From Meriones unguiculatus (taxonomy: Eukaryota; Chordata; Mammalia; Rodentia; Muridae), in contig NC_083350.1 in assembly GCF_030254825.1 (NCBI RefSeq), positions 93,478,024-93,542,023 of the forward strand: a DNA stretch of 64,000 nt, given 5' to 3'. Below the pieces are notes generated by a model. It had not been told where the DNA came from. It ran no database searches and worked only from the letters and a program-made list of their open reading frames with translations. The position numbers and the translations under genes are program-made. Positions 44,725 through 55,984 of this stretch are shown one piece after another. Within the stretch, counting starts at the first letter, position 1. Every line of letters starts with the position of its first letter.

Positions 44725-45075
44725 AGAAGTAGTGGTCAAGGAGGATACCAATGAACATGCCAGGCTGAACGGGGAAAATCCTATGAGGCTTCAACCCTAC
44801 CCAAATGACTACAGGCAACTGAGAAAAGCTGGGAGCAGAAGTGTCAAATGGTCAGCCCTGAAAACATGCATACGAGTAACATTATGTGGACTCAGCAGGT
44901 TATATTGGGGAATGTATATGTATATACAAGCACAAACAAGCAATCAATAACAACCAATGGAAAAAAAACATGAATTTGAAGGGGAGTTGGGAGGAGTATA
45001 TAGTACATTTGGGGGGGGGGAAGGAAACAGAGAAATGTTGTAATTAAAAACACTCTCAAAAATAAACAAAAAAAA
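44725..45075 (+). repeat. L1 3' UTR fragment (second L1 type)
   Basis: AGGCTTCAACCCTACCC, AAATGACTACAGGCAACTGAG, CATACGAGTAACATTATG, GACTCAGCAGGTTATATTG, CATGAATTTGAAGGGGAG and GAAATGTTGTAATTAAAAAC are the end of a rodent L1 3' UTR of a different subfamily from those at 2.2, 15.0 and 51.2 kb. Confidence 0.75.
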
Positions 45076-45998
45076 ATACATCAAGGATATGTAGAAAAAC
45101 ACAGATTGCCCAAACTTTGGCCCTTGTGTTCTTTGGGTTCCCTCAGGCCTACTATCCTTTCACACTAAATGAATCCTCTCTGCATCCCTCTCCAGCTGTG
45201 GAAGATCTGTCCTCACACCTCTGTTTTGTAGACCTCATACCTTCCCCGTCTGCACAGAAGGGAAGCAAAGCTATAAGGTCAAGATTCACTGGGTCACATA
45301 CCATGGAGCAACAGTTCCGGTCCACTGCATGCAGAATCATGGTAAAGTCCCAAGGCAAAAGACTTGAACTCTGTGTTTGGTGCCAAGCCAAAAGGCCCAA
45401 GCACAGTCCCCTGTCCAGGATCACCAAGTATGTGTTGGCCTCTGTGATGCATAAGCCACTGGGCCAGGATCTTTGTAACTAGCGAAGTATAGGGTAGGAT
45501 CTCTGCCTTCCAAACCCTTGTATCTTGTCAGGGTGGTGGGTGGGACTCACACAATAAATAAATAACACTTCCTCAATAAGTACGTGCTGAATCTATCTTG
45601 GTGTGTTCACGTTTTACTGTGTGTCTTGCCCTAGTAACCAGCTAGGGGAGCTATTCTGAAATGTCTAAACAGGTACTTGACCCTTAAATATTGGTTAAAT
45701 GAATACCAAGAAGTTGGGCCATGACGGAAGATGAAAGAGAAACTAAGAGAAACAAAAGTTAAGATTTCCTAGTGACGAAAGGCCTGAGGGATTTGATACC
45801 TAAAAAGCAAGATGAAATAGAGATGTAGATAGGGAAAGTATAAATAAGCTTCTGAGAAGACTGGATTCATTCTCTTCCTTTTTGTCTTCCTTCACCCGAG
45901 TACATCTGCTTTGAATCCCTTCTCAACTACTGGACTCCATCTCCCAAGCAGGACAGCTACACATGACGGGTGACATGGGTCTTCCACTAAGTATGCGG
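45076..45998. other. Unassigned, possible L2 end
   Basis: ACTTCCTCAATAAGTACGTGCTGAATC at 45568 may be an L2 3' end. The rest, including a 121-codon plus frame at 45117-45482, shows no gene. Confidence 0.35.
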
Positions 45999-45999
45999 A

Positions 46000-46285
46000 C
46001 TTTTTTTTTTTTTTTATAAATCACAATGACTAAATATCTGACCAAAGATACTTGATGGAAGAAAGATTTAGATTGGTTCACAGCTAAAAGAAGCCAGGCC
46101 GTCAAAGCAGAAAAGGCAAGGTGGCTAGCAGGGCTCCATGGTAACCGGAGTTTGTAGAGTGGCTTGGCAGGATCAGGCGTGGAGAGCAAGGACAGAAGCA
46201 GAGCCAGGCCATCGTCTTCATGTCACAGTGGCTCTATAACCCCTCAAAACACCACCAGCAGCTGAGGACCAGGTGTTCAGACTTA
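46000..46285 (+). repeat. Family R repeat, with T17 at its start
   Basis: A T17 run is followed by TCACAATGACTAAATATCTGACC, GAAAGATTTAGATTGGTTCACAGC, GGCAAGGTGGCTAGCAGG and GCCATCGTCTTCATG. This follows family R order but is diverged. Confidence 0.5.
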
Positions 46286-47090
46286 TAAGCCAGACCTCAG
46301 CAGACAGGAAGGAGCTGTGGGAGTCCCCTCCACGTGCTTCTTGCTTCTTTACTTACGAGACCCATGACACACCCCACTCTACTCAGCTACTGCGCTTTTC
46401 TGGAAGCTTGATCCCCAACTCCATTCATCCTCCTTCTTCACTCACCCAGCCCAGTTTGGCTTTCTTGCCGTCTCCATCCTGTCAATAGACAGTGACCTCT
46501 CCGCTGACACAGCTTCAGCAAACCTCAGCCAGCCATCTAGAACATCATAGCACTGCATGCAGCTGCTGGCATGGCCGCCTCTTCTGCTCTTCTAGGTGTG
46601 TGCGACTTTCCTCATCCTGAAGGGGGAAGAGCCGAGATTTGTGCTGGGACACTGCTGGGCAAATCCCGTGACTGCTGTGACACAAAAGTCTACTTTAGAT
46701 CTGGATTCCTGAGGGTAGAGCTTAGACAAGGATTTGAGTGTGTGTGAATTACAATAGAATCAAGGACAATAACCAAGGTAAGGAAGGCAAAACTAAGTCA
46801 AGATGTGGGTTCAGCTGGCATCACACTGAGGCATGACCCTACAGGAAGCCAGGTACCAAGAACATGGGTGGAGGTGATAGTGCTTTGAAAGAGGAGTGTC
46901 CCTTGGTGCCCTTTATCAATTTGTCAGGGGACTCAGGTTGCAGGAGACAGCTGAGGAGGTGCTGTGGTACATAGTCTTCAAAGTGGAAGGACTGTTGTGG
47001 GTGAAAACAACCAACCAGAGCAACAGCAACTGTAAGTTCTAAGCAGACAGCCCCGGCACAGCTTGAGTATGACAATCTGTGTGCTGCTCA
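46286..47090. other. Unassigned
   Basis: No gene or repeat is recognised. Confidence 0.4.
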
Positions 47091-47092
47091 GA

Positions 47093-47152
47093 GGAGAATG
47101 AGGAGGAGGAGGTGGAAGGGGGAGGGGAGGAGGAGGAAGAAGAACTTGGTAT
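47093..47152 (+). repeat. GAG/GGA purine tract
   Basis: A (GAG)n and GGGGAGGAGG-type tract of about 60 bp, purine apart from a few T. Confidence 0.9.
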
Positions 47153-47169
47153 AGAGACCTGGGGGGACT

Positions 47170-47470
47170 CAAACAGTGAGTACTTGTTTTACAAGTGTGA
47201 GGACCTGATATGCATCCCCAGGAAAAAAAAAAAAAAAAAAAAAAAAAACAGGCATGGTAGCATGTATTTATAAGCACTAGGAAAGCAGAGGATGAGTCCC
47301 TGGAGCTTGCTGGCCAGCAATCCAGCCTACTTGACAAATTCTAGGCCAGTAAGAGATAAGAGACCCCATCTCAAAATCAAACAAGGTGGTGGTACCTGAG
47401 GATTAATTAAAGTTGAACTCCACATGCCCACCACACACACATGCACATACAAAGGCACATTCACATGTAA
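47170..47470 (+). repeat. B4/RSINE1-type SINE with internal A28
   Basis: AGTACTTGTTTTACAAGTGTGAGGACC, GCATCCCCAGGA, then A28 (47222-47249), GGCATGGTAGCATGTATTTATAAGC, GATGAGTCCCTGGAGCTTGC, CAGCCTACTTGACAAATTC, CCCATCTCAAAATC and TTGAACTCCACATGCCC. The A run sits at the joint of the tRNA-like and B1-like halves. Confidence 0.82.
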
Positions 47471-48682
47471 ATAAACAGAGAAAGAAACAATGAAACAACG
47501 AACAGACAAACACAATGCTGTCTGTGCCGCAGAGCCAGATGGAATGAGGGTCCCAATGAAATGGAAACGTGGGTCTCGGCTAGCAGCTCCCAGTTGCCCT
47601 GCCTCCTCTTGTTCTGTCCAGATGTGCATCCCATCCAGACCCATACAGCCCTGCACAGACACTTGGGGCACCCTGGGAAGTCATCCTGACCTCACTTCTC
47701 ACAAAGAGAACCCAGCAAAAGGACAACACAGCAGACCTCATGCTAGCCAGCCATGGAGACCAGGGCTAAAAAAGAAAAAATGGGGGAAATTGTTCCAGGG
47801 AGTTTTTACTTGAGGTGATTGAGGTTTTTAAGTGGAAAATGTGTAACCTGTCAACTAAACTCCTAAATTGATTGAAAATGCCTCAGTCAAAAGAGAAAAA
47901 AAAAATCTGTGGTTCTGTGGAGAAGTAACACAAATTCCCATCCCCAAATGCTGCTTCTATCATCCTATCAGGTCACATCCAGCCAAATAAGAGGAAAAAT
48001 AAGGACGCCTTTAAAAAGGGGGACAAAGGGAACTGGGGAAAATGCAGATAACAAGGAATCCTAAGAAAGATTGAGATAAGGGAAATCAAGAGGTAGAGGG
48101 GAAATGGGTGTGCACCAGTAGGGCAGGGTGAGGGAGATGCTGGGGTCTGAGGACTGGGGTGACACAGGCTAGAGGAGGGATAGAGGGTCACACGGGGTGA
48201 GAAACCTGATCACGATGTTCAGGCTTATCCCGAAGACTCCAAACAAGTGGAGACCAGTAGGGCATGATGTACGGAACCAGAGGTCTCGGTGCTTTTCATG
48301 ATACGTTCAATGGAGAGAAGGATGGGGACACATGGCAGTGAGACAGACGCCCAGGAGACCAGGAGAGCCCTACAGGAGAGGAGGGCAGGTAAGCAAATGG
48401 TCGCAGTCTCCTTAAACAGTGAGTCCAGTTCAGGCGGATGGGGGAAGGGAGATGTCAAAACCCTCAAGTCACCAGAGTTAGACCAACCAGAACCTCTAGG
48501 CCTCTGAGAAACCTACAGTGCAGGCTCAGACCAAGCAAGGGAGCAACTGTGGCTCCGTGCACAAGCGGGTGCCTGAGACTCTTGTCCTGGCACATTCTGG
48601 GCTGTGCTCCTGCAATGGTGAGATCAGCCCAGGGCCATGATCTGACTCAACAAGGTAGAACCTTCTAGGGGCAAGACCTCAG
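47471..48682. other. Unassigned
   Basis: About 1.2 kb without a recognisable repeat or gene. Confidence 0.4.
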
Positions 48683-48770
48683 GACAGGACTGGGAAACAT
48701 GTCAGTCAGTAAAGTGCTTAGAGGTGAGCATGACGACCTGAGGTTGGTCCCAGGACCACATAAAAGCCAC
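48683..48770 (+). repeat. B4 SINE 5' fragment
   Basis: GGACTGGGAAACATGTCAGTCAG, TAAAGTGCTTAGAGG, ATGACGACCTGAGGTTGG and CCACATAAAAGCCACAG form the tRNA-like head of a B4. The SINE stops there and the LTR-like repeat begins. Confidence 0.65.
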
Positions 48771-48925
48771 AGTGGACCCACCTGAGGCTCACTTGCCAGC
48801 CGAACTGCCCTGTCTCACGTGTCCCGACCCACTCTGGACTCTCCCACTGTCTCTGCCTCTGGCTGTGCTCTCTCTCGGATCTGCAATAAACCTTCTCCTC
48901 CACCAGACCTAGGAGCAACCACCTC
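48771..48925 (+). repeat. LTR-like rodent repeat, copy 2 (3' end)
   Basis: CCACTCTGGACTCTCCCAC, CTCTGCCTCTGGCTGTGC, GGATCTGCAATAAACC and TTCTCCTCCACCAGACCTAG line up with the 3' end of the copy at 33.5-33.9 kb. Confidence 0.6.
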
Positions 48926-50640
48926 CACCTTTTTCCTTTTTTCTGTTCAGTATCATTACTACTACTCTTGCTGTCACTAATTTCAAAAACAGTTCTTTTT
49001 CCTAAAAAGTGATTTGTTTTGTGTGGAAGAAGTCCCATCTCACTTCTGCTAGCTCACTGCCCCCCCCACTCACTCCAGTGTGCACCAGGATAGGAAGTGA
49101 TTGCTTCACTCTGATAAATCCAAAGAGGAAATCTCACCGTGCCCCAGGGTCTTTCTCTCTCTTGGGTGCAGCCAATTTGCTTACAAGAACTTTATCGAAC
49201 TGCCCCTTCTCACAGCACGCTATGAGCTAGGAAATCCAGCAACTGCAAATAGCAGCCATGATTGTCAGCATCGCTTTATCCCAGTATCAAAGGCCAAGGT
49301 GTGTCTGGGTCTCCATCTCCCATGTCTCCTGTTTTGTTTGCTTCCTCGGCCTGAGTTCAGAACTCTGATGGGAAGAGAAGCGGCTATTTACAAGGTGGCC
49401 CCTCAGACCCCAGCAATTAGAAACAGTTCCGTGTGTGTGCAGGGCCGAGAGCAGTCGGTTTGATGAAACAGTTCAAAGAGAGAACTAATTTCAAATCCAG
49501 GGACTTCTTTCTCCCCTGGAATCCCAGCAGCGTGGCCATCAACATTCCAAAGCCTTGATGAGCCTGTGATTCTGAACAGAAATTTACAGTTTCATCATAT
49601 AAAAGACAGAAGGAGGGCTCTCTGCCCACAACTTTTTCTTAACCCCTTCATCTCCCACCCCTCCTCTAAGCCAAGGTTAGCAGTTTTCATTGCTGCTGCC
49701 TGCTTTCTGGGTTTAGATGTCCCTCCCTGCTGAATTCCAGATCCTTATCCAGGCCCTCGTGCAGGACAGGACTTCTTTTATGTGGTTTTTGCTTTATGGG
49801 CTCCTGGGGCGAAGCTACCTTTAGGAAAGGAAGAATGCCTTTGGCTCCCTGATGATTGTGTAGGCTGACTCTTGTTTGGAAATGGTGATTGCATGAAGCA
49901 GAGAGATGCTGAGATTAGGGGGTCCGACCATTCCAGCTTAATAAATCAATCCCCTTTTAATTGTGTCCCTGTCAGCCCACATTCTTCTCAAGACAGGAGG
50001 GCAGGGAGCTTGCTAGCAGAGTGATTCCTCTGTCTTCTTTGTGTGCTGAGCTGATTGTCAACTAGATTAAGCAACTGCCAGGACAGCTGTAGAGGGGCTC
50101 CCAGGGCCTAGGCCCCAAGAAAGACGTCAAAGGGTCATAAATATGCTGATGTCCAATTTGGAGCTTCTGTGAGACCCACCTGGGAATTCGCCTCTGTAAA
50201 CAGCCAGAGTCTGGATTCTTTCGGTGAGACTGATGGGCACATTCACTTTGCACACATTTTAATTCCTTTAAATTGAAGAGCCAGTAAACTGTTGCCTGTG
50301 GGTTTTTTGTGGACTCCCAGAGTTGTTAGAGTCAAGCTCCACAGGGCAGCTCTCCTTTCCTTCCTTGTTGTGTCCCCACCTGTCTTGCTCTTCAGCAACA
50401 GCACGCTGGGGCGGCAGGCTGACACCCACCGAGTGGAGGGAACACTGAGCTGGGCTATTCACAAACACTAACCACTGCTGGGCGTTGAACAGTGTTTGCT
50501 TTTGAACAGGAATGACTCGGAGCTTCTACTTGCTTCTTGCAGGACTTAGCAGAACCCTATGGAAACGTAGTAACTCAAGGTTTCTGAGGAGGGGCTGTTT
50601 CTAAAATGCTAAAAGTGGCTCCTCTGGCATCATCCATCTT
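48926..50640. other. Repeat-free 1.7 kb, possible conserved element
   Basis: No transposon is recognised. The part at 49820-50330 has TTAATAAATCAATCCCC, TTTTAATTGTGTCCC and TTAATTCCTTTAAATTG words, and 49255-49600 has ATCCCAGTATCAAAGG. Both are the kind of sequence seen in conserved non-coding elements. No coding frame is convincing. Confidence 0.45.
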
Positions 50641-50644
50641 AGCT

Positions 50645-50848
50645 GGAGACAGGGGTCTCTGATGGCCCGGAGCTTGGCGATTCAGCTGGCTGGCTAGTAA
50701 ATGCGAGGGCGTGACCTGTCTGCCTCCCTCTCTGGTGCTGGGATTAAAGCACTGACAGCAAGCCAGCTGTTTTACATGGATAAGAGACTCAATTTCTGGT
50801 TCTCAAGCCGTCTCCTTTACTGATCAAGCCATCTCTCCAGGCACGAAC
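50645..50848 (-). repeat. B4/RSINE1-type SINE
   Basis: Plus-strand words GAGACAGGGGTCTCTGATGG, GCGATTCAGCTGGCTGGC, GACCTGTCTGCCTCCC, GGTGCTGGGATTAAAGC, TGTTTTACATGG and GATCAAGCCATCTCTCCAGG are a B4 in reverse. Confidence 0.8.
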
Positions 50849-51184
50849 CACATTTCTATCAAACTCCCCAATGCTAACTGCTGCTCGTCCACAGACCGGA
50901 CGTTGAGTCCCAAGGATGTAGCCTTCTATTTCACCTGGTGATCCTTAACCCTCTTTTCACCCGGGGCTCTCTGCCTTCCCAGACCTGACGTTATTATGCC
51001 AGCATGCATACTTCTCACCACTATGTCATGAGACACGCGTGCTCCATGATAAGGGCAGTACCTAGCCCAGTTCACCCCAAACTCTGGCTGAGAGTGTACA
51101 GGCAATTCCACCACCCTGCTCTCAGGGACCCAGCAACTGCTTATGTCATCACCTGTCGACACCAGATATGCCAGGCATGTGCTG
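50849..51184. other. Unassigned, perhaps upstream L1
   Basis: No repeat is recognised with confidence. It may be the 5' continuation of the L1 that follows. The 249-codon minus frame at 50926-51675 lies largely across L1 3' UTR and is not a gene. Confidence 0.35.
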
Positions 51185-52020
51185 CACATAAAAGGATCGC
51201 CAGGGGTATCTCTGGACTGTGCCAGAGACCTGGAATAAAGGAGGCCCCACGAAGTCCAATGGGGCCACCCTAGCTGGGATTCTGAGCAGCGGGGGATATG
51301 GAGACTGAAGTGACCACCTCCTGTAGCCAGGCAGGATTTCCAGTGGAGAGATAAGGACACCAACCTACCCATAAAACCTTTGACCCAAAATTTGTCCTGC
51401 CTACCAGATGTACAGGGACAAAGATGAAGCAAAGGTTGAGAGAATGGCCAACCGAAGTCTGGCCCTACTTGAGACCTATCCAGTGGGAGAGGACCAATCC
51501 CTAACACTATCAATGTTATTCTTGTATGCTTACAGACATGCCTAGCATTAACGACTCTGAGAGGCTTCACCCAGCAGCTGATGGAAACAGATGCAGAGAC
51601 CCACAGGCAAACATCATACAGAACCTGGGGAGCCAATGGGGGCTCACAGGCTGAACCGCCAACAAGAGCAGGCATGGGCTGGTCCTAGACCCCTGCACAT
51701 ATGCAGCAGATGCACAGTTTAGTCTTCATGTGGCCCCCAACAACTGGAGCAGGGGCCCTCTGTGACACTGAGACCTGACTTTGGATCCTGTTTCCCTAAC
51801 TGGGCTGCCTTGTCTGGCCTCACTGGGAAAGGATATGCCTAGTCCTGCAGCAATTTAATGTGCCAGGGCAGGCTGGTACCCCTGGGGAACTTCTCCCTTC
51901 TCTGAGGAAGCAAGAAAAAATGGGGGAGAAGGGTATGTGAATTGGGGGACTGGGAGAGGCAGGGGCTGAGGTCGGGTTGTAAAAATGAATAAATAATAAA
52001 TTGTAATAAAATAAAATCAA
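51185..52020 (+). mobile_element. L1 3' UTR (Lx/rat-like), A-tailed
   Basis: GGACTGTGCCAGAGACCTGG, CACCTCCTGTAGCCAGGCAGG, GCCTACCAGATGTACAGGG, CCAATCCCTAACACTATC, GAGAGGCTTCACCCAGC and GTCTTCATGTGGC, ending in an AATAAATAATAAATTG tail. It is the same 3' UTR type as at 2165-2783 but keeps about 350 bp more at its 5' side. Confidence 0.85.
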
Positions 52021-52230
52021 AGGATCTCCAGCCACCCCATCTCTCTCTCTACATTCTCTCTCTGTCCTCTGTACTCGCCCCTCTCTGGATCCTCTCTGTG
52101 TCCTCACAGCTTTCTCTCTTTCTGTGTTCCCTGTCTATCTGTCTGTCTGCCTGTCTACATATCTACTTGTTTGCTCCATCCCTTCTCTAAGTCCTTATGT
52201 CTCTCCCCTCCCCCAGTAAACCTCTTATAC
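52021..52230 (+). repeat. CT-rich, LTR-like tail
   Basis: A TCTCTCTC/TCTGTC-rich tract followed by CCCCCAGTAAACCTCTTATAC. It resembles an LTR 3' end of rodent type, but the family is not assigned. Confidence 0.35.
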
Positions 52231-52576
52231 ACCAAAGCTGTTGCATGGCATGGTTTCTCAGGGTTATACCTTGGCATAGGCCTGGCAAACATATGCCCAT
52301 TCCATGTTATAGTCCATAGCACTGGTCTATATCATTGATTTGACAATAAAACTGTATCAAATACCTACAACATATGGGCACAAGCAATAATTAAGTTTCT
52401 ACTCCTCTCAGAGTTCATCATGTAACACACAATGAGGCCCCCACCAAAGCCTCACCCCCGAGACAGCCTTAATTCATACTTGGCACCAGTTCTTCATCTT
52501 TAAGAGGATCATGGCAGCACCTGCTTCTGAGAACTCCTCCGCAGACTTGAACCAATGTGCGTCAGGTTTTCAAATG
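52231..52576. other. Unassigned
   Basis: No gene or repeat is recognised. Confidence 0.4.
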
Positions 52577-52985
52577 TTGCTCTTGCTGTTCTGGTTTTCT
52601 TTCCATTGCTGCCATGAAACACCATAACCAATCAGTTACTCGGGGAAGAAGGGGTTTATTTGGCTTATGCTCCATACCTCTACTCATCATTGAAGGAAGT
52701 TGGGGCAGGAACTCAATCAAGGCAGGAAACTGGAAGCAGGAGCTGACGCAGAAGCCATGGAGAGGTGTTGCCGATTGGCTTGCTCCCTATGGCTTGCTCA
52801 GCCTGCTATCTTATAGAACCCAGTCCAGGATGGTATCACACACAGTGGGCTGGGCCCTCCTCCACCAATTGCTAATTAAGAAAATGTCCTCCAACTGGAT
52901 CTTATGAAGGCATTTTCTCAATCAAGGTTCTCTCCATTAAAATAACTCTAGTTTGTATGACAGGTTGACGTGAGACTAGCCAGCA
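52577..52985 (+). repeat. Family R repeat, near full length
   Basis: TTCCATTGCTGCCATGAAAC, GGGTTTATTTGGCTTATGC, CATTGAAGGAAGTTGGGGC, GCAGAAGCCATGGAGAGG, CTTATAGAACCCAGTCC, CACAGTGGGCTGGGCCC, GCTAATTAAGAAAATGTCC and TGACGTGAGACTAGCCAGCAC. This is the best preserved copy here and serves as the window's reference for family R. Confidence 0.82.
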
Positions 52986-53340
52986 CAGAGGGAAAGGGTT
53001 TACTTTAGTTCCCAGGTCACTGTCTAGTACTGAGCGTATCCAGGACAGGAACTGAAGCAGGATCCTGAAGCAGAAACCATGAAGGAACACTGTTCATTGG
53101 CTCAAGCCCAGGCTCGTGCTTAGTTACCTTTCTTACATAGCCAGAGATGCCTGCCTAGGGAATGCCTACCCACAGAGAACAGGATCCTCCCACTTGAATT
53201 GAAAATTAAGGTACTTTCCTACAGACGAGCCCACAAGCCAGTATGATCTGAGGAAGTCCTCAATTGAGACTCCCTTCTCAGGTACTACAGGCTGTGCCGA
53301 GTTAACAGTTACAGATGACTCGGACATACTAAACAATTCA
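52986..53340 (+). repeat. Second family R copy, directly adjoining
   Basis: It begins with GGGAAAGGGTTTACTTTAG right after the end of the first copy. It goes on through GGACAGGAACTGAAGCAGG, AAACCATGAAGGAACAC and GTCCTCAATTGAGACTCCC to GTGCCGAGTTAACAG. It is more diverged than the first. Confidence 0.7.
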
Positions 53341-53654
53341 GTAAGTACTAGCCATTGGTGTTCGCTATCATTATGACAGGTGTCTTGCTTCAAATGATTA
53401 CTCTATTTTATTAATGATTCAGAGATGACCACAGAGCCTCTTCTCCAACCTCAAGCCCCATGTGGCCTTCCAAGGAGGGTCGTTTTGCATTTACACACAT
53501 TCTACAAAGCTCCTGTTATCTCTCTGCAGGACACTTACCTTGTCCATCTTCCTTGGTCTGGAGCCCTAGAAATGCTAGTAAGAAAAAAGGTTCCCACAGG
53601 GTCCCTTTGCTTCTCTGTCCCAAACAGGCTCATCCCAGGAGATCAAGAGGCTCA
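53341..53654. other. Unassigned
   Basis: Nothing recognisable. Confidence 0.4.
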
Positions 53655-54325
53655 CACCCAATGCATTTACTTTTCTGTTGCTGAGACAAAATATCTAACA
53701 AGCATTTAAGGGAAGAAGAGCTAACCTGGGCTCACAGTTTGAAGATACAGTCTGTGGTGGTTTGCATGAGAATGTCCCCAGAGGCTCAGACTTCTAAGTG
53801 CCAGTTAGTGGTGCTGTCTGAATAGGTTTAGGAACTGTGGCCTTGTTGGAGAAGCATGTCCTGGACAATTTAAAGTCACGTGGCGTTTCAAGTTGACTCT
53901 TTGCTTTCTGCTTGCAGTTTGAGATCTGAGTCTCAGCTTCTGCTTCAACCACTGTGTCTGCCGCCTACAGTCATTCCATCATGGACTTTAACCCTCTGGA
54001 GTCAGAACCCCAAATAAACGTGGTTGTTGTTTGTTTTTTAGTAAATCGCTTTGGCTATAGTATTTTATCACAGCAGATGGAAGTGGTTCTCTGTCGCAGC
54101 CTGGGAGCCTGAGGTTGCTTGTGCTTGGGAAGATGGTGTGGGAAAAGAGGCTTTAAAGCAGAGTCAGTTTATAAACCATAAGATCTGCTTTCAGCAAGCT
54201 GCTTCCTCCAGCTAGGGCCCACCTCCTAAAGGTTCCACACTTCCTAAAACAGCCCCCACCAGCCTGGGACCAAGTTTGCAAACACGTGAGCCTTTGTGTG
54301 ACATTTCATATCCAAACCATAACGC
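53655..54325 (+). repeat. Third family R-like copy, split by an LTR
   Basis: TTACTTTTCTGTTGCTGAGAC, AAAATATCTAACAAGC and GGGCTCACAGTTTGAAG (53655-53750) form the 5' part. GGAGCCTGAGGTTGC, CAGCTAGGGCCCACCTCC and GACATTTCATATCCAAACCATAAC (54075-54325) form the 3' part. The gap is filled by an LTR. Confidence 0.65.
53751..54070 (+). repeat. MaLR-type LTR nested in family R
   Basis: TGTGGTGGTTTGCATGAG, GTCCCCAGAGGCTCAGAC, GAACTGTGGCCTTGTTGG, CATGGACTTTAACCC, CCCCAAATAAACG and TATAGTATTTTATCACAG follow rodent MaLR LTR order with a polyadenylation-type AATAAA. Confidence 0.7.
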
Positions 54326-55133
54326 CCAAGGACCATAGTTATTCATTGCAAAGTCTCCACTGCAGCACGAAGATAACCTGATATGCCTCTCAGCCACTCC
54401 CTTCCTCTAGAAGACTTTGGCTAATGAGATGGAGCCCCTCTACCCCGTCTACTAAGCCCCTCTACTGAGCCACCTTTATGGGTAACAGTCATACACAGGG
54501 ATGACCCAGCACACCCTGGGACCTTCACTCTATCTTTCTTCAGGTTCCCGTGCCCCAAGCATCCATTGATGTGGTCACATCCACACCCCCACCTTGGAAA
54601 TCTTAAACTCAACTCACTTTCCACCAAAGGAAATTCAAGAAAGACCTTAAATGAGAATTTCCTGGGGTGTCAGTCAAATGTATAGATCCCGGATGCCACC
54701 TGAGGCTACTGATTTAGGAACTCTGAGAGAGAAACATCTTTAACCCTCTGTTTAATACTCCCCTAGGTGGCATTTATGTTTGGTTGTGTTACTAACTACG
54801 AGCCCATTCTTGGCACTATTCTCACCATACCTGTCCTTCAAATCCACAGAGCCCTGGGGTCCTTGAAGCCTCTGTTTCCTCTCTACCAGCCTCTTGGGTC
54901 TTCATTTACTTCCTGTGAAGGACAGACTCCCCCCGCCCCTTTCCCATGCTCCACCACTTGAGTCCTCTTAGCAATAGTCACTTCCAGCACTGGACCATTT
55001 TCACCCAGCAGAGACCCAGCCACGGGAGGAACCCACTGCTTGTGTTTTCTATTAGGGCTCGTTGACTCATTTGCCCTGCCGGTAAAACTGTGTGATGACC
55101 AAGTATTACAAATATATATAGCAATGCACTGGG
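54326..55133. other. Unassigned
   Basis: No gene or repeat is recognised. Confidence 0.4.
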
Positions 55134-55136
55134 GTA

Positions 55137-55195
55137 TGATTGTGTGTGTGTGTGTGCGTGCATGGCGTGTCTGTGTCTGTGTGTGTGAGAGAGAG
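55137..55195 (+). repeat. (TG)n tract
   Basis: Imperfect TG array with GCGTGCATGGCGTG interruption and a GAGAGAGA end. Confidence 0.9.
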
Positions 55196-55339
55196 GGGTT
55201 ATATTATCTTCCCCTAATAAGTTCATAGCTGTGTAGAAAGAAGCATAAAATTATTATTCTGATATATTATTACTCTGACTTCAGAGCTAGCATGAATGCA
55301 GAACACCACACGTGTGTACCACCCCTGAGGGCCACTGGG

Positions 55340-55470
55340 TGGCCTGGCATACCCCTGTGAGACCAGAACTCGGGAGTGGAAGCAGGAGGATCAGAAGTTC
55401 AAGGTCCTCCTCGGCTGCACATAGAGTCCCAGGCCAGCCTGGGCTATATTGAGCTCCCATGTGGCGGGGT
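55340..55470 (+). repeat. B1 SINE, diverged
   Basis: GGTGGCCTGGCATACCCCTG, GAGTGGAAGCAGGAGGATC, AGAAGTTCAAGGTCCTCC, AGAGTCCCAGGCCAGCCTGGG and CTATATTGAG are in B1 order. Confidence 0.75.
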
Positions 55471-55984
55471 GGGGGAGGGCACTAAGGACAACCTGCATAG
55501 ATAATGCTTCTCAGATGAATCTGAGAACAACAACAAACAAGTAAACACAGGAAAAAGGAGATGTGTCCCAGGCCTATGGTCAGCACCAGAAAGGGTAGAA
55601 TTGGAGGGGGAAGAGCAAGCGTAGGCTGTGGAGCAGGTGAGAGCTGCTGAGGCAGGACGTTCTCAGTGTTTCCCAGACAAAAATTCAGGGTATATGGCCC
55701 CAGGGGTAAGCAGTGTCCCAGACCAAGAGTGTCTCAGAAGAGAGCAGAGATGATGTGACAACATGCTGGGGACTAGGGCTGTCTACACCTTTTCCACATA
55801 CTTTCTCCCCATCTGCCCTTCAGCTTCCTGCTAAAACACCTCAGAAAGTAGCACTCACCGAGCAAGATTCTGCATGAGCTTCCTCATCTCAACCCCATAT
55901 AACTTACAACTGAAAAAAGCCCACCCTAAATATATATCATTAGGACACTGATCAAATCAACTGAGGAACATTTAAACACAGTCT
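55471..55984. other. Unassigned
   Basis: No gene or repeat is recognised. Confidence 0.4.

Noticed and set aside
47222..47249. A28 as the tail of a processed pseudogene
   Set aside because: B4 sequence continues on both sides in the right order, so the run is internal to the SINE.
50926..51675. 249-codon minus-strand frame, the longest outside microsatellites
   Set aside because: Most of it is antisense to an L1 3' UTR. It has no domain, and a shorter frame lies opposite.
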